From NCBI GenBank assembly GCA_017959005.1, contig JAGDBO010000007.1:1-64000 (forward strand): 64,000 bases of DNA, given 5' to 3'. The translations under genes were made by a program, and so were the position numbers. Every line of letters begins with the position of its first letter. Positions within the stretch are counted from its first letter, which is position 1. The notes beneath the pieces are model-generated. The model was not told the origin of the DNA. It did not search any database and saw nothing but the letters and a program-made list of their open reading frames with translations. Shown one piece after another: positions 42,498-53,202 of this stretch. Source of the stretch: Bacteroidales bacterium. Its GTDB lineage: Bacteria; Bacteroidota; Bacteroidia; Bacteroidales; UBA932.

Positions 42498-43535
42498 ATG
42501 GCTAAAGAGAAAGTAGCTGCCGATGTGCAGAGCGAGAAAGTTAACGCAGAGAAGCTTAAGGCCTTACAGGCTACACTGGACAAGATTGAGAAAGATTTCG
42601 GCAAGGGGACGATAATGAAGCTGGGAGACCAGCCTAAGTTTGATGTGTCCATAATCCCTTCCGGATCAATTTCTTTGGACCACGCATTAGGAATTGGAGG
42701 TTATCCGAGAGGCAGAGTAATTGAGATTTACGGCCCGGAGAGCAGCGGTAAGACAACCCTTGCTATCCACGCTATTGCCGAGGCTCAGAAACAGGGCGGC
42801 ATTGCCGCTATCATTGATGCGGAGCACGCATTTGACAGAACATACGCTAAGAAGCTGGGTGTCAACGTAGATACGCTTCTTATCTCTCAGCCGGACAATG
42901 GAGAGCAGGCGTTGGAGATTGCAGACTCTCTTATCCGTTCAGGTGCAGTAGACATTGTTGTTATAGATTCCGTTGCAGCACTTACGCCAAAGGCTGAGAT
43001 TGAGGGAGATATGGGAGACAGCAAGATGGGCCTCCAGGCAAGATTGATGAGCCAGGCTCTCCGCAAACTTACTGCAAATATCAGTAAAACAAATACTTGC
43101 TGCATCTTCATCAATCAGTTGAGAGAGAAGATTGGTATTATGTTCGGTAATCCGGAGACCACAACCGGAGGTAATGCACTTAAGTTCTACGCCTCCGTCC
43201 GTCTGGATGTCAGAAAGTTGACCCAACTTAAAGACGGAGATGACGCTACCGGTAACCGTGCAAGAGTTAAGGTGGTTAAGAACAAGATGGCTCCTCCTTT
43301 CCGCAAGGCAGAGTTTGATATCGTATTCGGTGAGGGTATCTCCAAGGTTGGAGAGATTGTAGACCTCGGTGTTGAGTTTGATATCATCCACAAGAGCGGA
43401 AGCTGGTTCAGCTATAATGACTCTAAACTTGCACAGGGCAGAGACGCTGTAAAACAGCTGCTTAAAGACAACCCTGAGCTCTGTGAGGAGATAGAGGCCA
43501 AGGTTAGAGAGGCTCTCAAGGGTGTCAAAGACTAA
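42498..43535 (+). CDS. recA: Recombinase RecA
   Basis: This 345-residue ATPase forms filaments on single-stranded DNA for strand exchange and SOS signalling. Walker A is GPESSGKT (79-86), and the body includes [27 protein letters not shown] and [37 protein letters not shown] (here the stretch [13 protein letters not shown] is the L2-adjacent signature). The N-terminal 25 residues are a Lys/Ala/Glu-rich extension. dnaG starts directly at the next base after the recA stop. The start ATG has no Shine-Dalgarno sequence, as usual here. Confidence 0.98.
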   Translation: MAKEKVAADVQSEKVNAEKLKALQATLDKIEKDFGKGTIMKLGDQPKFDVSIIPSGSISLDHALGIGGYPRGRVIEIYGPESSGKTTLAIHAIAEAQKQGGIAAIIDAEHAFDRTYAKKLGVNVDTLLISQPDNGEQALEIADSLIRSGAVDIVVIDSVAALTPKAEIEGDMGDSKMGLQARLMSQALRKLTANISKTNTCCIFINQLREKIGIMFGNPETTTGGNALKFYASVRLDVRKLTQLKDGDDATGNRARVKVVKNKMAPPFRKAEFDIVFGEGISKVGEIVDLGVEFDIIHKSGSWFSYNDSKLAQGRDAVKQLLKDNPELCEEIEAKVREALKGVKD

Positions 43536-45518
43536 ATGATAGATCAAGCCACCATAGCGAGAATCAGAGATGCCATAGACATCGTTCAGGTAATCGGAGA
43601 CTTTGTTCCACTAAAGAGACAGGGCTCCGATTACGTGGCTTGTTGTCCCTTCCATCAGGAGAAAACTCCAAGTTTCCACGTCTCCCCTTCTAGGCAGTAC
43701 TTCAACTGCTTTGGCTGTCATGAGAAAGGCAATGCCATTACCTTTCTGATGAAGCATGAGCAGATGACTTATACAGAGGCGCTTAAGTGGCTTGGGGACA
43801 AATACGGCATAGAGGTTAAAGAGAGCGTGGAGCGGCCGGAAGATTTGGAAAAAAGAAACCATCGGGAGGCTCTGCAAATCATCAATGAGTATGCCGGTAA
43901 TCTCTTCACCAACACCCTGTTCAATACGGAAGAGGGTAAAGCGGTTGGTCTCAGCTACTTCCATGAGCGTCAGTTTACAGACAACACCATAAAAGAGTTT
44001 GCACTGGGATACTCTCTTAGGGAGAAAGATTCCTTCTTCCGTGCTGCAGTTGCTGCGGGTTACAAGAAGGAACTGCTTCTGGAACTGGGACTTGTGGTTC
44101 AGAAACAGGATGGTAAATATGCCGGCGAGATTGTAGACAAGTTCAATGAGAGAGTAATCTTCCCTATCCGCTCAGTGAACGGAAAGATTGTGGCTTTTGG
44201 CGGCAGAATCCTCTCCAAAGAGAAGAGTCCGGTTAAATATATGAACTCTCCGGAGAGCGAGATCTATCAGAAAAAGAGGGTTTTATACGGACTTTACGAG
44301 GCAAAGAGCACCATATCACAGCAGAAAAACTGCTATCTGGTAGAGGGTTACACGGATGTAATCTCTATGCACCAGGCGGGAATATGCAATGTTGTAGCAA
44401 GTTGCGGCACTGCGCTTACGGAAGAGCAAGTGCTTCTGCTTAAGAGATTTACGCAGAAGATTACCATCATCTATGACGGAGATAACGCCGGTATAAACGC
44501 CGCCCTCAAGGGAATAAATATGTTCCTTCAGAAGGGAATGAACGTTAAGGTGGTTCTTATTCCGGACGGAGATGACCCGGACTCCTTTGCCCGCAAACAT
44601 AACAAGCAGGAGCTGGAGGAGTTCCTAGCCTCTGCGGAGGAGGACTTTATAAACTATCAGCACCGCACTCTCAAACAGAGGGTTAAAGATGACCCTTACC
44701 AGGAGGGCGTGATGATAAATGAGATTGCTCTAAGCGTCTCAATGATAGAAGATACCGGCATCCGCTCTGCATACGTTAACAACGCTGCAGATCTTTTGGG
44801 CATAACCAGAGATGAGTTCCAGGAGAAGGTGATGTCTCTCCGCACGGAGAGAAAGAAGAGTAACAACGGATACATTTCCGGGCAGAGAGGATTCTCAACC
44901 ACCCCGGCCAACTATAAGAAAGCGGTTGCTCCGCCAAAGGAGAGGGATGAAAAGAGCGCAGAAGAACTTAAGAGAAGCGAGCAGGATCTGCTCTACTTCC
45001 TGCTCAAGTTCGGAAGAGAGACTCTCCACAACCTTCAAAATGCTCAGTACGGCAGAGAGAGGGTTTACGAACCAACTGTAGCCGAGTATATTAGAGCGGC
45101 TCTGGCTGTAGATTCTCTGGAGATTTCAGACCCTGTACTCAAGAGAATTTATGATGACTACTTTGAGCACGTCACTCAGGCGGAGAGCGCAACGGAGGTA
45201 GAGAGATACTTTGTAAGCAGTATGGATCCGGAGATTTCCAACGCTGCAATTCAAATAATATCATCATCTTACCGCTTCCGCAGCGAGAAGATAGAGAACT
45301 CCGTTGAGGGAGTAAGCAAGAGACTCTCCGCAGTTTTGCCAAGGACCGTCTATGTTTACAAATCCAAGGTGATTAACACTCAACTGGAAAAACTCAAACA
45401 GCAACTCTACTCGCTGGATGCAGGCCAGGAGGCTGAGATAAAAGCCCTTACGGAGAAGATACAACAACTGACAATTATAAAGAGCAAACTGCTGAGAGAA
45501 GCTAAATTTGCCAGATAA
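43536..45518 (+). CDS. dnaG: DNA primase DnaG
   Basis: This 660-residue enzyme makes RNA primers at the replication fork. It has the N-terminal CHC2 zinc domain (CCPFHQEKTPSFH, then FNCFGCHEKG), the catalytic core with the TOPRIM motifs EGYTDVISMHQAG and YDGDNAGINAALKG, and a C-terminal region (from about 440) that is diverged and should bind the helicase DnaB. The start codon follows the recA stop codon immediately, which suggests co-transcription of recombination and priming genes. metG follows after 32 nt. Confidence 0.96.
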   Translation: MIDQATIARIRDAIDIVQVIGDFVPLKRQGSDYVACCPFHQEKTPSFHVSPSRQYFNCFGCHEKGNAITFLMKHEQMTYTEALKWLGDKYGIEVKESVERPEDLEKRNHREALQIINEYAGNLFTNTLFNTEEGKAVGLSYFHERQFTDNTIKEFALGYSLREKDSFFRAAVAAGYKKELLLELGLVVQKQDGKYAGEIVDKFNERVIFPIRSVNGKIVAFGGRILSKEKSPVKYMNSPESEIYQKKRVLYGLYEAKSTISQQKNCYLVEGYTDVISMHQAGICNVVASCGTALTEEQVLLLKRFTQKITIIYDGDNAGINAALKGINMFLQKGMNVKVVLIPDGDDPDSFARKHNKQELEEFLASAEEDFINYQHRTLKQRVKDDPYQEGVMINEIALSVSMIEDTGIRSAYVNNAADLLGITRDEFQEKVMSLRTERKKSNNGYISGQRGFSTTPANYKKAVAPPKERDEKSAEELKRSEQDLLYFLLKFGRETLHNLQNAQYGRERVYEPTVAEYIRAALAVDSLEISDPVLKRIYDDYFEHVTQAESATEVERYFVSSMDPEISNAAIQIISSSYRFRSEKIENSVEGVSKRLSAVLPRTVYVYKSKVINTQLEKLKQQLYSLDAGQEAEIKALTEKIQQLTIIKSKLLREAKFAR

Positions 45519-45550
45519 CAGAAAAGAGAATTGAAAATAGATAGATAACA

Positions 45551-47656
45551 ATGGAGAAAACTTTTAAAAGACATCTTATTACAGCTGCACTTCCATACGC
45601 CAACGGAAGCGTTCACATTGGTCACCTTGCAGGAGTTTATGTGCCTTCGGACATCTATGTACGCTATCTGCGCCTAAAGGGAGAGGATGTATTATATATA
45701 TGCGGAAGTGATGAGCACGGTGTCCCTATCACATTCAAAGCCAAAGATTTGGGATGCTCTCCGCAGGAGATAGTAGATAAGTATCACGCAATAATCAAAG
45801 ATTCATTCAACAGGTTCGGAATCAGTTTCAGCATCTACTCCAGAACAAGTTCAAAGATTCATGAGCAGACAGCTTCCGAGTTTTTTGAGAAACTTTACAA
45901 GGAGGGAAAGTTCATTGAGAAGGAGAGTGAGCAGTTCTATGATCCTGCTGCTAAGGTCTTTCTGGCAGACAGATACATTATGGGCACCTGCCCTAAGTGC
46001 GGCAATGACAAGGCATACGGAGACCAGTGCGAGAAGTGCGGAAGCACCCTTTCACCGGATGAACTCATAGAACCTCATTCACGCCTCAGCGGTGAGAAGC
46101 CTCAGAAGAAGATGACCAAACACTGGTATCTTCCTTTAGATCAGTATGAAGGATGGCTTAAGGAGTGGATACTGGAGGGCCACAAAGAGTGGAAGATTAA
46201 TGTTTACGGACAGTGCAAGAGTTGGATAGACGGAGGTCTTAAACCGAGAGCCGTTACCAGAGATTTGGATTGGGGAGTTCCCGTTCCGCTGGAGGATGCA
46301 AAGGGCAAGGTTCTCTACGTTTGGTTTGACGCCCCTATAGGCTATATCTCCAACACCAAAGAACTTCTTCCAAACGATTGGGAGAAATGGTGGAAGAGCC
46401 CGGATACCAGAATGATACACTTCATTGGAAAAGACAACATAGTCTTCCACTGCATTGTATTCCCTGCAATGCTTAAGGCTTACGGAGACGGCTACATTCT
46501 TCCGGAGAACGTACCTGCAAACGAGTTCCTCAACCTTGAGGGAGACAAGATTTCCACCTCAAGAAACTGGGCTATCTGGTTGGAGGAGTACCTGAATGAT
46601 TTCCCTGGCCAGCAGGATGTTATGCGTTACGTACTCTGCGCCAACGCTCCTGAAACCAAAGATAATGACTTTACCTGGAAGGATTTCCAGGCAAGAAACA
46701 ACAGTGAACTGGTTGCAATCTACGGTAACTTTGTAAACCGTGCATTGGTCCTCACTCATAAGTATTTTGGCGGCAAAGTTCCTCAGTACCAGGAGAGTGA
46801 CCTTACCCCTACTGACAAAGAACTCATAGCTTCCATACCTCAGATTACTGAAAAGATTCAGAGCAACCTGGATCAGTTCAAGTTCAGAGATGCAGTCAAA
46901 GAGGCAATGAATCTTGCAAGAGTGGGTAACAAGTATCTTACAGACACAGAACCTTGGAAGGTATTCAAGACAGATCCTAAGAGGGTTGCAGTTATTCTTA
47001 ACCTTTCTCTGCAACTCTGTGCAAATCTGGCAATTGCATTTGAGCCTTTCTGCCCGTTCTCATCCAAGAAACTGCAGGCTATGCTCAACCTCGCTCCAAA
47101 GAACGAGGAGGTTTGTCCAACCAGTGCTCCTAACGGAAAGGTAAGATGGGAGAACCTCGGCCGCATAGATTTCCTTGAGGCAGGCTCCCCTATCAACCAG
47201 GCGGAACTTCTCTTCAGCAAGATTGAGGATGAGGTTATAGATGCTCAGCTTCAGAAACTTGCCAACACCAAGAAACAGAACGAGGAGAAAGAGGCTAAGG
47301 AGGCGGCTAAACAAGTTGCTCCTCAAAAGGATGAGTGCACCATTGAAGATTTTGACAAGATGGATATCCGCACCGCAACCGTACTTGCAGCGGAGGCAGT
47401 TCCAAAGACAAGCAAACTTCTGCGTCTTACCATAGATACCGGTATAGACCAGAGAGTCATTGTTTCCGGTATTGCGGAGTACTACAAACCTGAAGATATG
47501 GTAGGCAAACAGATCTGCATACTTGCCAACCTCAAACCTCGTACTATCAGAGGTATAGAGAGCAAGGGCATGATCCTCATGGCCAAAGACCAGAGCGGCA
47601 AGATGAGATTCGTCACCCCTCAGGAGGTAATGGTCAACGGCGCCCAAATAGGCTAA
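45551..47656 (+). CDS. metG: Methionyl-tRNA synthetase
   Basis: This 701-residue enzyme charges initiator and elongator tRNA(Met). The HIGH motif is HIGHLAG (22-28), the zinc knuckle is [17 protein letters not shown] (about 145-160), and the KMSKS-type loop is DKISTSRN, with the Ile and Thr often seen in this group. The catalytic and anticodon-binding domains are complete. After a charged linker (about 560-590) the C-terminus carries a Trbp111-like tRNA-binding domain with [15 protein letters not shown], used for dimerisation. A strong bidirectional hairpin follows the stop codon. Confidence 0.97.
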   Translation: MEKTFKRHLITAALPYANGSVHIGHLAGVYVPSDIYVRYLRLKGEDVLYICGSDEHGVPITFKAKDLGCSPQEIVDKYHAIIKDSFNRFGISFSIYSRTSSKIHEQTASEFFEKLYKEGKFIEKESEQFYDPAAKVFLADRYIMGTCPKCGNDKAYGDQCEKCGSTLSPDELIEPHSRLSGEKPQKKMTKHWYLPLDQYEGWLKEWILEGHKEWKINVYGQCKSWIDGGLKPRAVTRDLDWGVPVPLEDAKGKVLYVWFDAPIGYISNTKELLPNDWEKWWKSPDTRMIHFIGKDNIVFHCIVFPAMLKAYGDGYILPENVPANEFLNLEGDKISTSRNWAIWLEEYLNDFPGQQDVMRYVLCANAPETKDNDFTWKDFQARNNSELVAIYGNFVNRALVLTHKYFGGKVPQYQESDLTPTDKELIASIPQITEKIQSNLDQFKFRDAVKEAMNLARVGNKYLTDTEPWKVFKTDPKRVAVILNLSLQLCANLAIAFEPFCPFSSKKLQAMLNLAPKNEEVCPTSAPNGKVRWENLGRIDFLEAGSPINQAELLFSKIEDEVIDAQLQKLANTKKQNEEKEAKEAAKQVAPQKDECTIEDFDKMDIRTATVLAAEAVPKTSKLLRLTIDTGIDQRVIVSGIAEYYKPEDMVGKQICILANLKPRTIRGIESKGMILMAKDQSGKMRFVTPQEVMVNGAQIG

Positions 47657-47677
47657 GACTTTATTATTTATAAAGAA

Positions 47678-47709
47678 AAAAGGTGACGGCCGATTGACCG
47701 TCACCTTTT
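47678..47709. terminator. Bidirectional terminator between metG and rplI
   Basis: A perfect 12-bp stem (AAAAGGTGACGG at 47678-47689 and its complement at 47698-47709) with an 8-nt loop is flanked by A and T tracts. It can end both metG on the plus strand and the ribosomal-protein operon on the minus strand. Confidence 0.85.
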
Positions 47710-47729
47710 AGTTTACTGAGTGTTGCTGA

Positions 47730-48209
47730 TTATTCAGCCTTCTTCTCTGTTACTTTTCCCTCCTCGTCAACTACGTTAACCTTAACGGTTGCCTCAACGC
47801 CTCTGTAGAGGTCAATGATTGCATCGTAGGTTCCGATCTCGGTAATCTTGTCTGCGTTCTTAAGCTCAATCTTACGGCGGTCAATCTCATATCCCTGAGC
47901 TGCGAGAGCCTCTGCAACCTGGATGTTGTTAACTGAACCGTAGATCTTACCGGTCTGGCTTACCTTGGTAGGAATAGTAACTGAAACTGCGTTGAGCTTC
48001 TCAGCAACAGCCTTAGCATCAGCCATAAGTTTCTCCTCCTTGTGAGCCCTCTGCTTGATGTTCTCAGCAAGCTGCTTCTTTGCAGAAGGTGTTGCCAAGA
48101 TTGCAAGTCCCTGAGGGAAAAGGAAATTGTTTGCGTAACCGTCTTTTACGTTTACGATATCATTTTTGTGTCCCAACTTGCGGACATCCTGAATAAGAAT
48201 AACTTCCAT
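47730..48209 (-). CDS. rplI: 50S ribosomal protein L9
   Basis: This 159-residue protein is ribosomal L9. The N-terminal domain MEVILIQDVRKLGHKNDIV, then GYANNFLFPQGLA, is the diagnostic rRNA-binding signature; a long central helix and a C-terminal domain follow. It ends with an acidic tail (DEEGKVTEKKAE). It is the third gene of the rpsF-rpsR-rplI operon, 11 nt after rpsR, and faces the shared terminator with metG. Confidence 0.98.
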   Translation of the reverse strand: MEVILIQDVRKLGHKNDIVNVKDGYANNFLFPQGLAILATPSAKKQLAENIKQRAHKEEKLMADAKAVAEKLNAVSVTIPTKVSQTGKIYGSVNNIQVAEALAAQGYEIDRRKIELKNADKITEIGTYDAIIDLYRGVEATVKVNVVDEEGKVTEKKAE

Positions 48210-48220
48210 TTCTCTCCTCC

Positions 48221-48499
48221 TTATTTCAAAAGGTCAGTAACATAAGGGAGCAAAGCAAGGTGGCGTGCACGCTTAATTGCCTGAGCCACTTTCTTCTGGA
48301 ACTTCAGAGATGTTCCGGTAAGACGGCGAGGGAGAATCTTTCCCTGCTCGTTGAGGAACTTCTTCAGAAACTCTGCATCCTTGTAATCTACATACTTAAT
48401 ACCTGCTTTCTTAAAGCGGCAGTATTTTTTCTTCTTTACCTCTACGGTAACAGGGTTCAGATAGCGGATATCTGTATTTTCATCATTTCTCTGTGCCAT
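48221..48499 (-). CDS. rpsR: 30S ribosomal protein S18
   Basis: This 92-residue protein is ribosomal S18. The key segment is [29 protein letters not shown], ending with the conserved [17 protein letters not shown] [20 protein letters not shown]. In the small subunit it binds the central domain of 16S rRNA together with S6. It lies 14 nt after rpsF in the common rpsF-rpsR-rplI order, with no ssb gene between them. Confidence 0.98.
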   Translation of the reverse strand: MAQRNDENTDIRYLNPVTVEVKKKKYCRFKKAGIKYVDYKDAEFLKKFLNEQGKILPRRLTGTSLKFQKKVAQAIKRARHLALLPYVTDLLK

Positions 48500-48513
48500 A
48501 ATTCTTCCTCCTG

Positions 48514-48891
48514 TTATTCGTTAGTCTCTTTTTTCTCAGCAGCTGCGCCGCTCTTCTTAGCAGCCCAGTTTGCTCTTCTCTTCTCTGCGTAAGCAACAGC
48601 ATCTTTGTCCATTGCAAAAGTGAGGAAGCGGATAACTCTCTCATCTCTGCGATACTGTGTCTCAAGCTTTTCAATAAATTCAGGCTCTGCCTGGAACTCT
48701 ACCAAGTGGTAGAATCCTGAAGTCTTTTTCTGGATAGGGTAGGCAAGTTTCTTCAGCCCCCAATCCTCTTCACTGACAACCTTGCCGCCGTTCTCCTTTA
48801 TAAGGGAGATGTACTTGGCCGCCGTTTCCTTCATCTGAGCTTCAGACAAAACGGGAGTTGCAATGAAAACGGTTTCGTAATTCTTTAACAT
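48514..48891 (-). CDS. rpsF: 30S ribosomal protein S6
   Basis: From ATG 48891 the protein has 125 residues. It has the S6 fold start [16 protein letters not shown], the [23 protein letters not shown] segment (part: [15 protein letters not shown]) and [11 protein letters not shown], with an Ala/Lys/Glu-rich C-terminal tail. The earlier ATG at 48951 would put the -7 element inside the gene and add 20 residues that do not match S6, so it is rejected. It is the first gene of the operon. Confidence 0.97.
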   Translation of the reverse strand: MLKNYETVFIATPVLSEAQMKETAAKYISLIKENGGKVVSEEDWGLKKLAYPIQKKTSGFYHLVEFQAEPEFIEKLETQYRRDERVIRFLTFAMDKDAVAYAEKRRANWAAKKSGAAAEKKETNE

Positions 48892-48921
48892 CTCTTTTAA
48901 ATTTTGTTTGTAAATGGGCTG

Positions 48922-48929
48922 CAAAGATA
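48922..48929 (-). promoter_or_regulatory. -7 element (TATCTTTG) for the rpsF-rpsR-rplI operon
   Basis: The minus strand reads TATCTTTG, 30 nt before the rpsF ATG. The usual -33 TTTG is not clearly placed. Confidence 0.55.
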
Positions 48930-48978
48930 GTAAAAACTTCAAAACCTCCAATTTTTTTAGATTTCTTTGAAAAAAGTG

Positions 48979-48986
48979 TAGCTTTG
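48979..48986 (+). promoter_or_regulatory. -7 element (TAGCTTTG) for the M16 peptidase gene
   Basis: TAGCTTTG matches TAnnTTTG, 53 nt before the preferred ATG. The gap of 148 bp to rpsF is shared with the divergent operon promoter. Confidence 0.5.
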
Positions 48987-49039
48987 TGAGTTTTCATACG
49001 TCATTATATATAGGAATAAACCAAATAAAAGTTTTAGAT

Positions 49040-51850
49040 ATGAAAAAGTTTGTAATTCTCCTTTCTATGATGCTGATTGCCGCCTTCTCATTCGGCCAGC
49101 AGATAGAGTATTTGGAGATGGACCCTACCGTAAGGGTCGGTAAACTGGAGAACGGTCTTACCTATTTTATTAAGAAGAACGCAAATCCTGAGAAGAGGGC
49201 TGAGTTCTACATTGCCACCAATGTAGGTGCAATTAACGAAACTCCGGCTCAGAGAGGACTTGCTCACTTTTTGGAGCACATGTGCTTTAACGGAAACAAA
49301 GATTTCCCGGGCAATACAATGCTCTCATACTTAGAGAAGAACGGTCTTATCTTCGGAGCAAACATTAACGCTATGACCGGAGTTGAGAGTACCGTATACA
49401 CACTTAACGCCATTCCTACAGACAAGCAGTTCCTTGTAGATACTGCATTGGTTGTTCTGCAGAATGATGCAGCCTTTGTAACCAATGACTTTGGTGAGGT
49501 TGAGAAGGAGAGAGGCGTTATTATAGAGGAGTGGAGAGGCGGTAATACCGCTCAGAGACGCCAGCAGGAGGCTCTTTTTGAGGTTCTCTTTAAGGGTTCC
49601 AAGTATGCTACCTGCAACGTCATAGGAGACGAGCAGTGCCTTTCAACATTTGATCCTCAGGAGCTTGTAAACTTCTACAAAACTTGGTACTATCCGGCAA
49701 ACCAGGCTATTATAGTTGTGGGTGATGTAGATATGGATTATATAGAGAGCAAGATTAAAGAGTACTTCAGCATTATCCCTAAGAAGGAGCAGACTCCTGT
49801 AAAAGAGAAGATTACCGTGCCGGACAATAACGAGCCTCTTGTAAAGGTCTTCACGGATCCTGAAGTCTTTGCTTCAACCTGTATCTTAATCAACAAGCAG
49901 CCTGCTATGCCTAAGGCATATAAGACTACTAAACCGGGACTTCTTATCAACATGCTTAAGAGCCTGATTTCAAGCATGGTTAACGAGCGCTTTGATGATG
50001 CTTCAAAAGAGCCGAACGCACCATTCGTTCAATCTGCATTTGCTATGACAAGCCTTATGGAGCCTATGGATGGCGTTATGTGTCAGATAGTTATAAAGAA
50101 CAATCAGAACGAGGAGGCTATTAAGAAAGCCATCGAGATTGTGCGCCAGGCTGAGAAGTTCGGTTTCACTCAGGAGGAGTTTGACAGAGCAAAGGCTTCA
50201 TTACTGCGCGGTTACCAGTCCATGGAGGATAAGGCTGCTACCAGAAACAACCGTCAGTTGGCAAATCAGTACGTTCAGTACTTCCTCAGCAACGAGCCTT
50301 ACTGTGATCCGGCTTACCTCAATTCTCAGGCAAAAGAGTTGATGGCAATGCTTAATCTGGATATGGTTAACCGTGCTGTTGCACAGGGTCTTATGCCTAC
50401 TACAAACAACGTAGTATTCTTTGCGGCTCCTAAGAAGGAGGGCGTGGCAGTTCCTACAGAGGAGCAACTGCTCGCATATGTTAATGAGGGTTATGCTGCA
50501 GAGATTCAGCCTCTTAAGAGCGAGGAGATAGCAAAAGAACTTCTGGATCCTGCATCAATCAAAGAGGGAAAGATTAAGAAGTCATCTAAGGGATATCTGG
50601 ATTGCACAGTATGGACACTCAGCAACGGAGTTGAGGTATATCTCTATCCAACAGATGTTAATAAAGACAGAGTCTCTATAGATTTTGTACAGAAGGGCGG
50701 TAGATCTCTCCTTCCTGCAGAGATTCTTCCAAGCTTTGAGAATGACGTACTCTATTTCTATAAGAACAACTGCGGTACTGCAGGCTTCTCAGAGAGCGTG
50801 CTCAATAAGATGCTTGCTGGTAAGAGCGTTAGCGTATCCAACTATGTTAACGAGAGTTACAGCGGTGTAGCAGGCAGCTGCTCTACCAAGGATATTGAGA
50901 CTGCAATGCAGCTTCTCTATCTGGAGTACACCCAGCCTAGAAGTGACGAGAAGGAGTTTGAGTCTACCCTCTCTACTATGAAGGTTCTTGCTCAGAACAT
51001 TGAGAACTCTCCTGAGTATCAGTTCCAGAAACTCCTCAGCAACGTTGAGAACAACAACAATCCTAGAGCGGAGATATTCAGCAAGGAGATAGTTGAAAAG
51101 GTTAACGTCAACGATATTAAGAAGGGTCATCAGATTCTCTTCGGAGATGCTACTGGTGCTAAGTTGTATATTGTGGGAGACTTTGATGTTGAGACAATTA
51201 AGCCGCTGGTAGAGAAGTATGTTGCCTCTCTTCCTGCAAAGAGCAAGAAGGCTCGTGAGATTGTAAACCACAAACTCTATCCTGCTTCAGGTACCTTTGA
51301 TGTTAACGAGAGCGTTAAGATGCAGAACCCTGCAGTTTATGTAGCAATCATATACAACGGAGAGATGGCTAAGACTCCGGAGAACACCCTGGTAATGAAC
51401 GCATTCAGATATATTATGAGAATGCGTTACCTCAACTCGCTCAGAGAGGAGGACGGCGGAACCTACACTCCTAGCGCAACCGGTAATATCTCAGCAATAC
51501 CTAATCAGAGATACAACTTTGAGATCTCATTCAATACCGGTAAGGAGAAAGTTGCCACTCTTCTGGAGAGAGCTTACAGCGGTATGGAGGTGATGGCTAA
51601 GGAGGGTCCTACAGATGAGGAGATGACAAAGACCATTGAGATGCTTAAGAAGAACATTCCTGAATCCAAGAAGCAGCAATCTTACTGGCAGGGTCTTCTT
51701 GAGAACTACTACAACAATAACGGCTATGACGGAGTGGTTACGGATGAACTTATTGACAAAATTGTTACAAAGGAGAACATCCAGGCTATGGGTCGTAAAA
51801 TTGTAGAAAATGGTAACAGGATTACGGTAAAACTTGCTCCTCAAGAGTAA
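49040..51850 (+). CDS. M16 family metallopeptidase (insulinase-like), secreted
   Basis: From ATG 49040 the protein has 936 residues, with a signal peptide (MKKFVILLSMMLIAAFSFGQ). The N-terminal M16 domain has the inverted zinc motif HFLEH with the distal Glu in ERGVIIEEWRGG. A second pair of M16-fold domains follows (about 260-930) without a zinc site, as is usual. The enzyme probably degrades peptides in the periplasm. The reading frame is open further upstream, but that part would cross the promoter and lacks signal-peptide character. The next gene, an OmpA-family protein, is 122 nt away with its own promoter. Confidence 0.93.
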   Translation: MKKFVILLSMMLIAAFSFGQQIEYLEMDPTVRVGKLENGLTYFIKKNANPEKRAEFYIATNVGAINETPAQRGLAHFLEHMCFNGNKDFPGNTMLSYLEKNGLIFGANINAMTGVESTVYTLNAIPTDKQFLVDTALVVLQNDAAFVTNDFGEVEKERGVIIEEWRGGNTAQRRQQEALFEVLFKGSKYATCNVIGDEQCLSTFDPQELVNFYKTWYYPANQAIIVVGDVDMDYIESKIKEYFSIIPKKEQTPVKEKITVPDNNEPLVKVFTDPEVFASTCILINKQPAMPKAYKTTKPGLLINMLKSLISSMVNERFDDASKEPNAPFVQSAFAMTSLMEPMDGVMCQIVIKNNQNEEAIKKAIEIVRQAEKFGFTQEEFDRAKASLLRGYQSMEDKAATRNNRQLANQYVQYFLSNEPYCDPAYLNSQAKELMAMLNLDMVNRAVAQGLMPTTNNVVFFAAPKKEGVAVPTEEQLLAYVNEGYAAEIQPLKSEEIAKELLDPASIKEGKIKKSSKGYLDCTVWTLSNGVEVYLYPTDVNKDRVSIDFVQKGGRSLLPAEILPSFENDVLYFYKNNCGTAGFSESVLNKMLAGKSVSVSNYVNESYSGVAGSCSTKDIETAMQLLYLEYTQPRSDEKEFESTLSTMKVLAQNIENSPEYQFQKLLSNVENNNNPRAEIFSKEIVEKVNVNDIKKGHQILFGDATGAKLYIVGDFDVETIKPLVEKYVASLPAKSKKAREIVNHKLYPASGTFDVNESVKMQNPAVYVAIIYNGEMAKTPENTLVMNAFRYIMRMRYLNSLREEDGGTYTPSATGNISAIPNQRYNFEISFNTGKEKVATLLERAYSGMEVMAKEGPTDEEMTKTIEMLKKNIPESKKQQSYWQGLLENYYNNNGYDGVVTDELIDKIVTKENIQAMGRKIVENGNRITVKLAPQE

Positions 51851-51884
51851 AAACCATATCAAACCAGCTCAAAAACACGATTTT

Positions 51885-51916
51885 TTTGGTAAAATCCGAA
51901 AATAATCATACTTTTG
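51885..51916 (+). promoter_or_regulatory. Promoter of the first OmpA-family gene, TTTG-N20-TACTTTTG
   Basis: A full Bacteroidota promoter: TTTG (51885-51888), a 20-nt spacer and TACTTTTG (51909-51916). The leader to the ATG would be about 50 nt. Confidence 0.75.
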
Positions 51917-51972
51917 TGGCTGGTTGAACAAGAATCGACTATTAACAAACATAAACATAAACTCATTTTAAA

Positions 51973-53181
51973 ATGAAAAAGTTCTTTTTAACAATTGCAG
52001 TTTTCGCTTTAGCTGTAGCTAGCGTAAACGCACAGGTTGTTAAGGGTGCTGAGGCTCAAACCAAGAGAGGCCCTTATGAGACTAACGGTCTGTTCGATAA
52101 CGTATTTATCGGTGCAGCCGGTGGTGTAAACGTTTATTTCGGTGAAAATGACAACGATTTAAAATTCACTAAGAGATTGGCTCCTGCAGTTCAGGGCTAT
52201 ATCGGAAAGTGGGTTACCCCTTGCGTAGGTCTTAGAGTAGGTTACTACGGAATCAAGGCTAAGGGTGTTACTTATGATCATCTGAACCCTTTCGTTACAG
52301 GTGGTGTTGCTACTAAGCATGGTCTTGGTGGATGGAAGCAGGAAATGAACCAAAACTATGTAAGAGGTGACGTTATGTGGAACATCTCTAACGCTATTTC
52401 CGGCTACAGATCAGATCGTTTTGTAGACTTTGCTCCTTACATTGGTGCAGGTGTTATGTGGAACAGATCTAAGAACAAGTTTGCTGGCAAGTATGCTCGT
52501 CACCATGAGTTCGCAGTATCAGTTGGTTTGTACACTATGTTCCGCGTTGCTCCGGCTTTGGACATCACTTTGGATGTTAACGGTAGCATGATGAACCAGA
52601 GATATGAGAGCGAGGTTGGCGGTCATCGCCGTGAAGGCATCGCTTCTGCATCCCTCGGTCTTGCTTATCAGTTCAAGAACAGAGAGTTCTCAAGAGCACA
52701 CGCTGCTGTTGACGTAACTCCTTACAACAACAAGATTAAGGATCTCAACTCTGCAATTGAGAACGCTAACGCTCTCAACAAGAAGCTCCAGGACGAGCTC
52801 GCAGCAGAGAAGGGTAAGAAGAAGGGTGAGACTGTAATCGTTAAGGAAGGTGAGACTAAGATCGTTCCTTCTCCATTTGCAGTTTACTTCAAGCTTGGTA
52901 AGGCAACTCTTACTGAGGCTCAGGTTAACAGCATTAAGTACTTCGTTGAGAATGCAATGGCTACTAACAAGGACCGCGTATTCGAGATCGACGGTGCTGC
53001 TGACAGCGCAACTGGTTCTGTTAAGACTAACGAGAAACTCGGTCAGGCTCGTCTTGACGCAGTTTTGAAGGTTATCAAGGCTTGTGGTGGTAACTACAAG
53101 ATTGCTGACAAGAACCTTGGTGGTACAATGCAGTTCAGCCAGACTGACAAGACCCTCAACCGTGTAGTTGTTATCAAATAA
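51973..53181 (+). CDS. OmpA-family outer-membrane protein (tandem copy 1)
   Basis: The protein has 402 residues: signal peptide (1-20, ending VNAQ), an N-terminal beta-barrel (about 25-235), a Lys/Ala/Glu linker (about 250-290) and an OmpA C-terminal domain. The latter has AVYFKLGKATLTEAQ, GAADSATGSVKTNEKLGQARLDAV and a terminal NRVVVIK. It would tie the outer membrane to peptidoglycan. Codon use (mostly GCT, GGT, AAC, CGT) differs from neighbours and suggests high expression, as does the strong promoter and terminator. It is followed by a diverged tandem copy. Confidence 0.93.
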   Translation: MKKFFLTIAVFALAVASVNAQVVKGAEAQTKRGPYETNGLFDNVFIGAAGGVNVYFGENDNDLKFTKRLAPAVQGYIGKWVTPCVGLRVGYYGIKAKGVTYDHLNPFVTGGVATKHGLGGWKQEMNQNYVRGDVMWNISNAISGYRSDRFVDFAPYIGAGVMWNRSKNKFAGKYARHHEFAVSVGLYTMFRVAPALDITLDVNGSMMNQRYESEVGGHRREGIASASLGLAYQFKNREFSRAHAAVDVTPYNNKIKDLNSAIENANALNKKLQDELAAEKGKKKGETVIVKEGETKIVPSPFAVYFKLGKATLTEAQVNSIKYFVENAMATNKDRVFEIDGAADSATGSVKTNEKLGQARLDAVLKVIKACGGNYKIADKNLGGTMQFSQTDKTLNRVVVIK

Positions 53182-53202
53182 TTACAATTAGGTTAAGAAA
53201 TT

